Shown here piece after piece: positions 32,229 through 39,307 of a stretch of 39,307 bases of DNA (within the stretch, counting starts at the first letter, position 1; the number at the start of each line of letters is the position of its first letter). Source of the stretch: Nocardioidaceae bacterium (lineage in GTDB: Bacteria; Actinomycetota; Actinomycetes; Propionibacteriales; Nocardioidaceae); contig JACCYJ010000265.1 in the NCBI GenBank assembly GCA_013696555.1, positions 1-39,307 on the forward strand. The letters are read 5' to 3'. The notes under the pieces are model-generated. The model had not been told where the DNA came from. It ran no database searches and saw nothing but the letters and a program-made list of their open reading frames with translations. A program made the translations under genes and the position numbers.

Positions 32229-33197
32229 GTGGCCATGATCGAGGTCGAAGACCTTCGGCGTACCTTCGTGGTCCGCACGAAATCGGGAACGCTGCGGCGT
32301 GGGCGTCAGGAGATCCTTGCCGTGGCCGGTCTCAGCTTCGCGATCGAACCGGGTGAGATGGTCGGTTACATCGGCCCCAACGGAGCGGGCAAGTCGACCA
32401 GCATCAAGATGCTCACCGGGATCCTGGTGCCGACATCGGGGTCGGTCCAGGTCGCCGGGATGGATCCGTCCAGACGACGGACCGACCTCGCTCGGCGGAT
32501 CGGTGTCGTCTTCGGCCAGCGCTCCGGGCTGTGGTGGGACCTTCCGCTACGCGACTCCTTCGACTTGCTCGCCCGGATCTACGACGTCCCCCGTCCCCGC
32601 TACACCACCAACCTGGCAGCGTACGTCGACCTGCTCGACCTCGGCCCGCTGCTCGACCAGCCGGTACGCCAGCTGTCGCTGGGACAACGGATGCGTGGTG
32701 ACCTGGCGGCAACGCTGTTGCACGACCCACAGATCCTCTTCCTGGACGAACCGACCATCGGCCTCGATGTGGTCAGCAAGACCCGGTTGCGGGAGTTTCT
32801 GCGTGACCTCAACGCCGAGCGTGGAACCACCGTCCTGCTCACCACGCACGACCTCGGTGACATCGAGCAGCTATGCCGGCGCGTGATGGTCATCGATGCG
32901 GGGCGCATGGTGTTCGACGACACCATCGCCGCGCTGCAACGGGTGGGTGGGGCCACCCGTACCGTCGTCGTCGACCTGGAGCGACCCGGCGAACCGGTGG
33001 TCGTCCCGGGAGCCGTGGTCACCCGGGTGGAGGGGGCGCGACAGTGGCTGACGTTCCCCGCCGACGCGAGTGCAGCCCCGATCGTCAGCGCGTTGGCAAG
33101 TGGGTACGACCTCGTCGACCTGTCGATCCAGGAGCCGGCGATCGAGGACGTCATCCGGCTGCTCTACGCCCGCGGTGGAGCGCATAAGGCAGACTGA
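32229..33197 (+). CDS. ABC transporter ATP-binding protein (ABC-2 exporter)
   Basis: This 322-residue ATPase has Walker A GPNGAGKST near residue 50, signature LSLGQRMRGD near residue 145, and Walker B ILFLDEPTIGLD near residue 170, with an H-loop LLTTHDLGD. A small C-terminal domain (residues about 235-322) is common in ABC-2 exporter ATPases. The GTG at 32229 lies 1 nt after the permease stop; an ATG two codons later is as likely. The substrate is unknown. An alpha/beta hydrolase follows in the same direction. Confidence 0.93.
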   Translation: MAMIEVEDLRRTFVVRTKSGTLRRGRQEILAVAGLSFAIEPGEMVGYIGPNGAGKSTSIKMLTGILVPTSGSVQVAGMDPSRRRTDLARRIGVVFGQRSGLWWDLPLRDSFDLLARIYDVPRPRYTTNLAAYVDLLDLGPLLDQPVRQLSLGQRMRGDLAATLLHDPQILFLDEPTIGLDVVSKTRLREFLRDLNAERGTTVLLTTHDLGDIEQLCRRVMVIDAGRMVFDDTIAALQRVGGATRTVVVDLERPGEPVVVPGAVVTRVEGARQWLTFPADASAAPIVSALASGYDLVDLSIQEPAIEDVIRLLYARGGAHKAD

Positions 33198-33202
33198 GGC
33201 CC

Positions 33203-34171
33203 ATGCTCGACCGCATTCCTGACCGGCTGCGCGACGTGCTGGGCGATCCGTTCGTGGCCGAGACCGTCGAGCTTCCCGACGACTACGAGGGGCGCGTCGT
33301 CGCGACGCTCGTGCACCGCCCCGCGGACGACACCACGACCCGGGCGGTCCTCTACGTCCACGGTTTCTGCGACTACTTCTTCCAAGCCGGGATCGCCGAG
33401 TTCTTCGGGTCGCAGGGGTACGCCTTCTACGCGATGGACCTGCGCAAGTACGGACGGTCCCTGCTGCCGCACCAGACCCCGAACTTCTGCCTCGATCTTG
33501 CGGAGTACGACGCCGAGCTCGACGAGGCGTACCGGATCATCACCGACCGCGACGGACACGGCGAGGTGGTTGTGGTCGCGCACTCCACCGGTGGTCTCGT
33601 CGTCGCGCTGTGGGCCGACCGCCGGAGGGCCGAGTCCCGCCCGACTCCGACGGCATTCGTGCTCAACAGTCCGTGGCTCGACATCCAAGGCTCGATGCTG
33701 TTGCGCACGGTAGGCACTCGTGCCCTGGAGCAGGTCGGCATGCGCCGCCCGTACCAGGTGATCCCCCGCAGCGTGTCCCCCGTGTATGTGGAGTCGCTGC
33801 ATCGCGACCATCGCGGCGAGTGGGACTTCGACCTGGCCTGGAAGCCGGCCGACAGCTTTCCGGTCCGTGCCGGCTGGCTGCGCGCCGTGCGACGCGGCCA
33901 CCGCCAGCTGCATGGCGGGCTCGACGTCGGAGCGCCGGTGCTGGTGCTGACCGCGGCTCGCACGCTTTTCGCCACCGCCTGGTCGGACGACACCACCACC
34001 AGCGACGTCGTCCTCGACGTCAAGCAGATCGCTCGCTGGGCACCTCAGCTGGGGCGGCAGGTAACGATCGCGCGAATCGACGGGGCGATGCACGACGTGT
34101 ACCTGTCGGCCCGTCCCGCACGTGAGTCGGCGTTCGCACTGACCAGCCGCTGGCTGCGGGCCTTCACCTGA
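33203..34171 (+). CDS. Alpha/beta hydrolase (serine hydrolase)
   Basis: This 322-residue cytoplasmic protein has the hydrolase fold with an oxyanion-loop YVHGFCDYF, MDLRKYGRS after strand 4, the nucleophile elbow AHSTGG in the second quarter, and the late GAMHDVYLS that supplies the catalytic His. It resembles lysophospholipase/monoglyceride lipase-like enzymes. It starts 5 nt after the ABC ATPase stop and may share its transcript. The substrate is not determined. Confidence 0.88.
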   Translation: MLDRIPDRLRDVLGDPFVAETVELPDDYEGRVVATLVHRPADDTTTRAVLYVHGFCDYFFQAGIAEFFGSQGYAFYAMDLRKYGRSLLPHQTPNFCLDLAEYDAELDEAYRIITDRDGHGEVVVVAHSTGGLVVALWADRRRAESRPTPTAFVLNSPWLDIQGSMLLRTVGTRALEQVGMRRPYQVIPRSVSPVYVESLHRDHRGEWDFDLAWKPADSFPVRAGWLRAVRRGHRQLHGGLDVGAPVLVLTAARTLFATAWSDDTTTSDVVLDVKQIARWAPQLGRQVTIARIDGAMHDVYLSARPARESAFALTSRWLRAFT

Positions 34172-34385
34172 CGCTGTCTTGCATCCGGCGAGTCCGCCTC
34201 GTGCGCTGACTTCCGAGAAATCGTTGGTGTGGAGGCACAAGCACCAACAACCTCTCGTGGGTCGGCGGCCAAGGATCGGGACTTGAACGGGTGAAGCGTC
34301 AGTCCGCCATGTGAAGGTTTACCTGCGAATGGTGAGTCGGGGAGTGGATGATCGGGCAGAAACCCGCGGATGAGGGGCGCCGATG
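34172..34385. other. Convergent intergenic stretch with a small hairpin, no gene
   Basis: GTTGGTG (34223-34229) pairs with CACCAAC (34242-34248) and could end transcription of the alpha/beta hydrolase. A TTTACCTGCGAATG segment at about 34318-34331 resembles part of the bioD-def hairpin (TTCACCTGGCGAATG). I see no gene here. Confidence 0.5.
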
Positions 34386-35141
34386 TCAGGCCAGGAGTCG
34401 CCAGATCGCGAGGACGCCGACGACGACGACGAACGCCCGCAGCGCGGCCGGATGCAACCGACGACCCACGGTGGCACCGATCTGGCCGCCGACTGTCGCC
34501 CCCAAGGCGATCAGCCCGACAGCAGCCCAGTCCGGATCGGCAAGCAGAACGAAGACGATGGCGGCGACGCCGTTGACGAGCAACGCCAGCACGTTCTTGA
34601 CCGCGTTGAGTCGCTGCAGGTTCTCGTCGAGGAGCAGGCCCATGATCGCCATCATCAGCACGCCTTGCGCTGCGCCAAAGTAGCCGCCGTAGATGCCGGT
34701 CGCGAAGATCAACCACAGCAGGAGCAGCCCCCCGCGAGACGGAACCGTGTCGTCGCCGTCGCGCCCGAGCCGGCGGTTGATCCACGGCTGCGCCGCCACG
34801 AGCAGGCAGCCGAGACCGATCAGGACGGGAACGATGGCGTCGAAAGCGTCCTCCGGCAGCACCAGCAGCAGGCCCCCGCCAACCAGCCCACCGACAGCCG
34901 CGGCCGGCCCCAATCGCAGCAGCCGCCTGCGTTGCCCGCGCAGCTCGCGACGGTAGCCAACAGCACCGGACAGCGAGCCGGGAACCAGGCCGATCGTGTT
35001 GGAGACATTGGCGACCACGGGGTCATACCCGAGCGCCAGGAGAGTCGAGAACGTCACGAGCGTGCCCGACCCCACGATGGTGTTGATGGTGCCGGCCAGC
35101 AAGCCGGCGGCGAGAACCAGGAAAGCTTCGCCCAGGCTCAC
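34386..35141 (-). CDS. TauE/SafE family membrane permease
   Basis: This 251-residue protein has about eight membrane spans and the family's twin Gly-rich starts (ALGYDPVVANVSNTIGLVPG in the first half and FATGIYGGYFGAAQGVLMM in the second). TauE/SafE proteins are thought to export sulfite, sulfoacetate or similar organosulfur anions. The gene begins within the stop of the upstream SPFH gene (ATGA overlap) and so is cotranscribed with it. The actual substrate is unknown; the partner genes do not point to sulfur metabolism. Confidence 0.9.
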   Translation of the reverse strand: MSLGEAFLVLAAGLLAGTINTIVGSGTLVTFSTLLALGYDPVVANVSNTIGLVPGSLSGAVGYRRELRGQRRRLLRLGPAAAVGGLVGGGLLLVLPEDAFDAIVPVLIGLGCLLVAAQPWINRRLGRDGDDTVPSRGGLLLLWLIFATGIYGGYFGAAQGVLMMAIMGLLLDENLQRLNAVKNVLALLVNGVAAIVFVLLADPDWAAVGLIALGATVGGQIGATVGRRLHPAALRAFVVVVGVLAIWRLLA

Positions 35142-36262
35142 GCAGGCGGTGCCGCCGGCGGTGCTCCAGGCGGGTCCTCGGGCAGGTCGATCGGTGGCGG
35201 GGTGGCCCGGGCGTCCGAAGGTGCGGCGCTCTCGGCGGAGGCGATGGCAGCCGCAACTTCATGGTGGGCGGCGTCCAGCGTCTTGTCGATCTGCGCCGCC
35301 ACGGGCTCGTCGAGGTCGATGCGCCGCCGAGGGCCACCACTGTCCTTCGGGATGCCCGCGATGGACCCGACCGCCGATCCCAGACCCTCGAGCGCTCGCC
35401 CGATCTCGCTCGGGACCACCCACACCTTGTTGGCGTCACCTGCGGCGATCTTCGGCAGCATCTGCAGATATTGGTATGCCAGCAGCGATTGGTCGGGCGC
35501 CCCGTCGTGAATGGCCTGGAACACCGTCTGAATCGCCTGACCTTCGCCCTGCGCCCGCAGTATCGACGCCTCGCGGTCGGCCTGGGCTCGCAGGATCTGC
35601 GCCTCTCGGGCGCCCTCCGCGGTCAGAATCGCGGACTGCTTCTCACCCTCAGCGGTGAGGATCGACGACTGCCGCATGCCCTCCGCGGTGAGGATCGCGG
35701 CCCGCTTGTCTCGATCCGCGCGCATCTGCTTCTCCATCGACTCCTTGATCGACGGCGGCGGGTCGATGCCCTTGAGCTCGACCCGGTTGACTCGGATACC
35801 CCACTTGCCGGTGGCCTCGTCGAGTACCCCGCGCAGAGCCGTATTGATCTGGTCCCGGCTGGTCAGCGCCTGCTCCAGCGTCATCCCGCCGCTAATGTTG
35901 CGCAGCGTGGTCATCGTCAGCTGCTCGATCGCCTGGATGTAGTTAGCGATCTCGTACGTCGCCGCCACCGCGTTGGTCACCTGGAAGTAGATGACCGTGT
36001 CGATCGAGACCACCAGGTTGTCCTCGGTGATGACCGGCTGGGGCGGGAACGAGACGACCTGCTCGCGCAGGTCAATCGTGTAGCGCACCCTGTCGACGAA
36101 CGGTGTGATGACGTTCAGGCCCGCCGACAGCGTCGTCCGGTACTTGCCGAATCGCTCGACGACACCCGCCCTTGCCTGCGGAATGATCTTGATGGTGCGG
36201 GCCAGCGTGACGACGACGAGCAACGCCAACATCACCAGCACAATGGTCAAGGCGAGCTCCAT
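35138..36262 (-). CDS. SPFH/band-7 (prohibitin-like) membrane protein
   Basis: This 374-residue protein has one N-terminal membrane span (residues 3-22), then the SPFH domain (VVERFGKYRTTLSAGLNVITPFVDRV, in two halves) up to about residue 190. A helical region with repeated ILTAEGxxxxxILTAEG/ILRAQ units follows, a coiled coil that drives oligomer formation, and a Pro-rich acidic tail. Such proteins form cage-like membrane scaffolds and work with NfeD partners. The ATG at 36262 (AGAGGA upstream) is chosen because it directly precedes the span. The NfeD gene lies just upstream. Confidence 0.92.
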   Translation of the reverse strand: MELALTIVLVMLALLVVVTLARTIKIIPQARAGVVERFGKYRTTLSAGLNVITPFVDRVRYTIDLREQVVSFPPQPVITEDNLVVSIDTVIYFQVTNAVAATYEIANYIQAIEQLTMTTLRNISGGMTLEQALTSRDQINTALRGVLDEATGKWGIRVNRVELKGIDPPPSIKESMEKQMRADRDKRAAILTAEGMRQSSILTAEGEKQSAILTAEGAREAQILRAQADREASILRAQGEGQAIQTVFQAIHDGAPDQSLLAYQYLQMLPKIAAGDANKVWVVPSEIGRALEGLGSAVGSIAGIPKDSGGPRRRIDLDEPVAAQIDKTLDAAHHEVAAAIASAESAAPSDARATPPPIDLPEDPPGAPPAAPPA

Positions 36263-36284
36263 GAGCGGTGTCCTCTCTTGCCGG

Positions 36285-36734
36285 TCAGTCGTCCGGGTAG
36301 ACGACAGCGGTAGCGCCCTCGATGGCGAAGACACTGACCCGGGCACCGGGCTCGATCGTGCTCCCCGGCTCGTACGAGCGAGCAGTCCACAGCTCGCCCG
36401 CCAACCGGACTCGCCCCTCGAGCTCGGTGACGGGCTCCACGACCACCGCGGTCTTGCCGACCAGGGCTGCATGCCCGGTCGTCAACTCGGGACCGGCATG
36501 AAGGCGGCGGACAACGTTCGGGCGTACCAACGCGAGCATCGCTGCCGACACCGCCACAGCCGTTGCGACCTCGGCTGCAAAGGGCACACCCAGCACCGCT
36601 ACGACTCCGGCAGCGAAGGCACCAACCGCGAGCATGAGCAGGACAAGGTCCAGGCTGACCAGCTCCGCGACCGCGAGCATGACGCCCAGGCCCGTCCAGA
36701 CCACCCAGGCGTTGTCTCGAAGCCAGTCGTACAT
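36285..36734 (-). CDS. NfeD family membrane protein
   Basis: This 149-residue protein has two to three membrane spans in the first half, then an OB-fold NfeD domain (LVGKTAVVVEPVTELEGRVRLAGELWTARSY pattern), the usual partner of SPFH proteins. The two genes are neighbours 22 nt apart and would form a membrane microdomain complex. The ATG at 36734 has a TAAACT box 6 nt upstream and no ribosome binding site, so it probably has its own leaderless promoter. Confidence 0.92.
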   Translation of the reverse strand: MYDWLRDNAWVVWTGLGVMLAVAELVSLDLVLLMLAVGAFAAGVVAVLGVPFAAEVATAVAVSAAMLALVRPNVVRRLHAGPELTTGHAALVGKTAVVVEPVTELEGRVRLAGELWTARSYEPGSTIEPGARVSVFAIEGATAVVYPDD

Positions 36735-36740
36735 GTGCGC

Positions 36741-36746
36741 AGTTTA
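36741..36746 (-). promoter_or_regulatory. Likely -10 box of the NfeD-SPFH-TauE operon
   Basis: TAAACT on the minus strand lies 6 nt before the NfeD ATG; it includes the stop codon of the upstream ABC ATPase gene. Confidence 0.45.
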
Positions 36747-37547
36747 GTCGAGCCGGTGCAAGGCGGAGCGGCGTCGAGCGGAATACCGCCCCTCCTCGTG
36801 GAGCAATCGCAAGGGCATCCCGAAGGTCGCAGACAAGGCGGCCTCGGTCAGCGTCTCGCGAAGCGGCCCGACAGCAACGACCCTGCCCGAGCGCAGCAAC
36901 AGCACATGGGTGAATCCCGGCGGGACCTCCTCGACGTGATGACTGACCATCACCGTCGTCGGCGCCGCCGGGTTGTCGGCCAGCAGGCTCAACGTGGCCA
37001 CCAGGTTTTCTCGACCGCCGAGATCGAGGCCGGCGGCCGGCTCGTCCAGCAGCAGCAGCTCGGGGTCGGTCATCAGCGCCCGCGCGACCTGCACCCGCTT
37101 GCGTTCACCCTCGCTCAGCGTGCCGAACCGACGCGAGGCCAGATGCGCGGCGCCGACCTCTGTGAGGAGGTCCGTCGACCGCTTGTGATCCATGTCGTCG
37201 TACTCCTCGCGCCACCTGCCAACTACCGCGTACGAGGCAGACACGACGACGTCGGACACGAGCTCGGTGGCGGGGATGCGCTCGGCCAACGCAGCGCTGG
37301 TCAGCCCGATCCGCGGACGCAGCTCGAACACGTCGACCGCACCGACCACCTCGCCCAGCACACCGACGATCCCAGTCGTGGGAAACAGGTGGGTGCTGAC
37401 GACTTGGAGCAGGGTTGTCTTGCCTGCGCCGTTAGGGCCGAGCACGACCCATCGCTCGCCCTCACACACCTGCCAAGAGACGTCGTCGAGCAGTCGATCC
37501 CCACCCCTGACCACCGTCACGTCGGCGAGCTCGATGGCAGTGTCCAT
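36744..37547 (-). CDS. ABC transporter ATP-binding protein (stand-alone)
   Basis: This 267-residue ATPase has Walker A GPNGAGKTT near residue 38, signature LSEGERKRV near residue 145, and Walker B LLLLDEPAAGLDLGG. The H-loop VSHHVEEVPPGFTH is typical of the ModF/YlmA-like ATPases without an adjoining permease. The ATG at 37547 has AGGAG only 3 nt upstream; a GTG five codons earlier is in frame. No permease gene is adjacent on this strand, so its partner or role (transport or translation factor) is not known. Confidence 0.88.
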   Translation of the reverse strand: MDTAIELADVTVVRGGDRLLDDVSWQVCEGERWVVLGPNGAGKTTLLQVVSTHLFPTTGIVGVLGEVVGAVDVFELRPRIGLTSAALAERIPATELVSDVVVSASYAVVGRWREEYDDMDHKRSTDLLTEVGAAHLASRRFGTLSEGERKRVQVARALMTDPELLLLDEPAAGLDLGGRENLVATLSLLADNPAAPTTVMVSHHVEEVPPGFTHVLLLRSGRVVAVGPLRETLTEAALSATFGMPLRLLHEEGRYSARRRSALHRLD

Positions 37548-37606
37548 GGTCTCCTCGCACAAGATCGGGCAGCCTTCAACCTACGGCACCACGACCGCGC
37601 CGCTAC

Positions 37607-37612
37607 TACGCT
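37607..37612 (+). promoter_or_regulatory. Likely -10 box of the unknown-serB genes
   Basis: TACGCT lies 6 nt before the GTG at 37619, with no ribosome binding site between. Confidence 0.45.
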
Positions 37613-37618
37613 GCCCGG

Positions 37619-38344
37619 GTGGAAGATCTGCCTCGCTCGGCGCGCCTCGTCTGCTGGTTCAACGCCTGGATCGCGGGAAGCGCAGCGCTCGACGACCTCG
37701 CCGACGACGTCCTAGACAACGACGCTGGTCACGACGTGATCGGTCTCGGCGGCGGCGCGGACGGACTACAGCCGCTGCTGCTCGCGGCGGGCGCTCTGCG
37801 GCGCCGTGGCGCGAGCGCCGCGACACTGGCGCTGCCGGTGCCGGGCGATCCGGCCGGACTCGCGGGGCCTCGAACGTTCACCGAGGCAGCAATCGAGGCC
37901 GGTGAGGCGGTGATTTTCGTCGGAGCGGCCACCGGGCTCGTGCCGACCACGGTCGGCGCCGAAGTCGTCTGGGCGGCGCACCCGGCCGAGCCGGCCGGAC
38001 TCCTCGATGTCGCCGAGCAGGAGCGTACGCTCCGCGAGGTCTTGGCGGCGACGACCGTCCTGGTCAGTGGCGTCGATCGGGAGCGGTGGCGCCCGGAGTT
38101 GGCTGCCACGCTGACAGCGGCGCGTTCGCGGCATGCTCGGGCGCTGCCGATCACCTACTCGACCCGCGCTGTCCGCCTGGCTGACATGGCGCTGCGCTGC
38201 CGCTCGATTGCGAACCTCGATCTTGCGTTTCCCCAGGACGACCGCATCACCGGCGCGCTGCGGGAGCTGGAGCGGTCGGCACGGCACGCGCTGGTGGCAG
38301 CGACCTCTGAGCCGGCGAAGCAGCGGGCGGATGCCGCTCGGTAG
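37619..38344 (+). CDS. Conserved protein of unknown function upstream of serB
   Basis: This 241-residue Ala-rich protein is one I remember only as a hypothetical gene next to serB in actinobacteria. It has IGLGGGADGLQPLLLAAGAL, a Gly-rich turn, and PVPGDPAGLAGP in the middle; there is no signal peptide or membrane span. A leaderless-type start (TACGCT, 6 nt, GTG) fits. The serB start overlaps its end by 14 nt, so the two are cotranscribed. The role is unknown. Confidence 0.8.
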   Translation: MEDLPRSARLVCWFNAWIAGSAALDDLADDVLDNDAGHDVIGLGGGADGLQPLLLAAGALRRRGASAATLALPVPGDPAGLAGPRTFTEAAIEAGEAVIFVGAATGLVPTTVGAEVVWAAHPAEPAGLLDVAEQERTLREVLAATTVLVSGVDRERWRPELAATLTAARSRHARALPITYSTRAVRLADMALRCRSIANLDLAFPQDDRITGALRELERSARHALVAATSEPAKQRADAAR

Positions 38345-39307
38345 CCTCCCCGGTGTGGACGGCCCCGGGACCGACTCCCCCACACTGCTGGTCACTCTCA
38401 CCGGACCGGACCGCCCCGGGGTGACATCACGTCTCCTCGGCGCCTGCGTGGCACCGAGTGTCGTCGTCTTGGACATCGAGCAGGTACTGATTCGGGGACG
38501 GCTCGTCATCAGCGTCCTGCTGACGATGCCCCGAGACGACACCGGGATCCGGTCGGCGCTGCGCAGCGTCGCCACCGACCTCGGCATGGAGCTCGACGTC
38601 TCTGTGGGGTACGGCGACGACGACGCTCGGCCCCCCGCCCGCCTGCACGTGACCGTGCTCGGCGCAACACTTCCGCCCGCTGCCATGGCGGCCATCGCCG
38701 GACGGATCGCCGACAACGGCGCCAACATCGACCGCATCGTACGGATGGCGTCGTACCCGGTGACCGCCGTCGACCTCGAGGTCTCCGGCGCGGACCCGCT
38801 TACCCTGCGCCGCGCACTGGCGGCGGAGGCCGCTCGGCAACGCGTCGACGTGGCGGTGCAGCCGGCCGACATCAACCGGCACGCGCAACGCCTGGTCGTC
38901 GTGGACGTCGACTCAACACTCGTGCAGGGCGAGGTGATCGAGATGCTCGCCGCGGCCGCGGGCTGCCTGCCCGAGGTGGCAGCGATCACCGCGGCGGCGA
39001 TGCGGGGCGAGCTCGATTTCGCCGCCTCCTTGCGCTCCCGGGTGGGGCTACTCGAAGGCCTCGACTCCCGCGCCCTCGACGCGGTCTACGAGTCGCTGAC
39101 CTACGCACCCGGCGCGCGGACCATGGTGCGCGCGCTCAAACGGCTCGGTTATCGGTTCGCTCTGGTCAGCGGCGGCTTCACCCAGGTGATCGACCGGATT
39201 GCCGCCGATCTTGGCGTCCACTACGCCGCCGCTAACACCCTGGAAATCGAGGATGGGCGGCTCACCGGACGCGTGAGGGGTCCGGTGCTCGATCGGGCCG
39301 GCAAGGC
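38331..39307 (+). CDS. serB: Phosphoserine phosphatase with ACT-like N-terminus, partial at right edge
   Basis: SerB makes L-serine from phosphoserine. The 325 codons present include an N-terminal regulatory region of two ACT-like halves (LLVTLTGPDRPGVTSRLLGA, then LHVTVLGATLPPAAMAAIAG near residues 105-125), as in the mycobacterial SerB2 type. The HAD phosphatase domain follows, with the nucleophile motif DVDST (Asp192, Asp194) and the second motif ALVSGGFTQVIDRIA. The last metal-binding motif lies beyond the window. The ATG at 38331 overlaps the upstream gene; a GTG at 38355 is an equally possible start. Confidence 0.93.
   Translation, partial: MPLGSLPGVDGPGTDSPTLLVTLTGPDRPGVTSRLLGACVAPSVVVLDIEQVLIRGRLVISVLLTMPRDDTGIRSALRSVATDLGMELDVSVGYGDDDARPPARLHVTVLGATLPPAAMAAIAGRIADNGANIDRIVRMASYPVTAVDLEVSGADPLTLRRALAAEAARQRVDVAVQPADINRHAQRLVVVDVDSTLVQGEVIEMLAAAAGCLPEVAAITAAAMRGELDFAASLRSRVGLLEGLDSRALDAVYESLTYAPGARTMVRALKRLGYRFALVSGGFTQVIDRIAADLGVHYAAANTLEIEDGRLTGRVRGPVLDRAGK

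Overview
The window is GC-rich chromosomal DNA from an actinobacterium, probably of the Nocardioides/Propionibacteriales kind. This is inferred from the many GTG starts, the biotin synthase auxiliary protein next to bioB, a long HrpA-type helicase, and a recurrent arrangement in which a TANNNT -10 box lies 6-10 nt before the start codon (leaderless transcripts). No rRNA, tRNA, CRISPR array, insertion sequence or phage gene was recognised. The two outermost genes, an aldehyde ferredoxin oxidoreductase on the left and serB on the right, are cut by the window edges.

Layout. 1-4 kb: a tungsten/molybdenum oxidoreductase gene with an upstream MobA-MoaD fusion, then two decayed genes (a metallo-beta-lactamase-fold hydrolase with two frameshifts and a radical SAM gene fragment) and acylphosphatase. 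4-9.7 kb: HrpA helicase, a VOC protein and a DUF2252 protein. 9.7-13.8 kb: an aldo/keto reductase flanked by two copies of a palindromic element, a RibD/DHFR-like reductase, a zinc alcohol dehydrogenase and a thiolase pseudogene (one nonsense codon, two frameshifts). 13.8-18.5 kb: biotin synthesis, with bioB-bsaP divergent from bioA-bioF-bioD. 18.5-19.4 kb: an elaborate hairpin, peptide deformylase and a small unknown gene.

19.6-28.8 kb is the most interesting part. It holds a GAF protein with an intracellular subtilase, a divergent Crp/Fnr regulator with tldD and tldE, and three very small genes with strong ribosome binding sites. Two of these small genes encode 45-residue peptides of identical layout, an acidic 13-residue leader followed by a DVE(A/G)H-x-R-x-G-x-(Y/F) box; one carries the box twice. 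The third encodes a 49-residue peptide with a related DDVAGH box. An MFS transporter fused to a cyclic-nucleotide-binding (CNB) domain, a metallo-beta-lactamase-fold hydrolase and a stand-alone CNB protein complete the set. TldD/TldE is a known peptide-maturation protease, so this reads as a candidate uncharacterised ribosomally made peptide system under second-messenger control. The peptides themselves are not a family I recognise.

28.8-39.3 kb: cobT, a YbhB/PEBP protein, a three-gene ABC-2 exporter followed by an alpha/beta hydrolase, a TauE/SafE permease with SPFH and NfeD membrane proteins, an ABC ATPase, a conserved unknown protein and serB.
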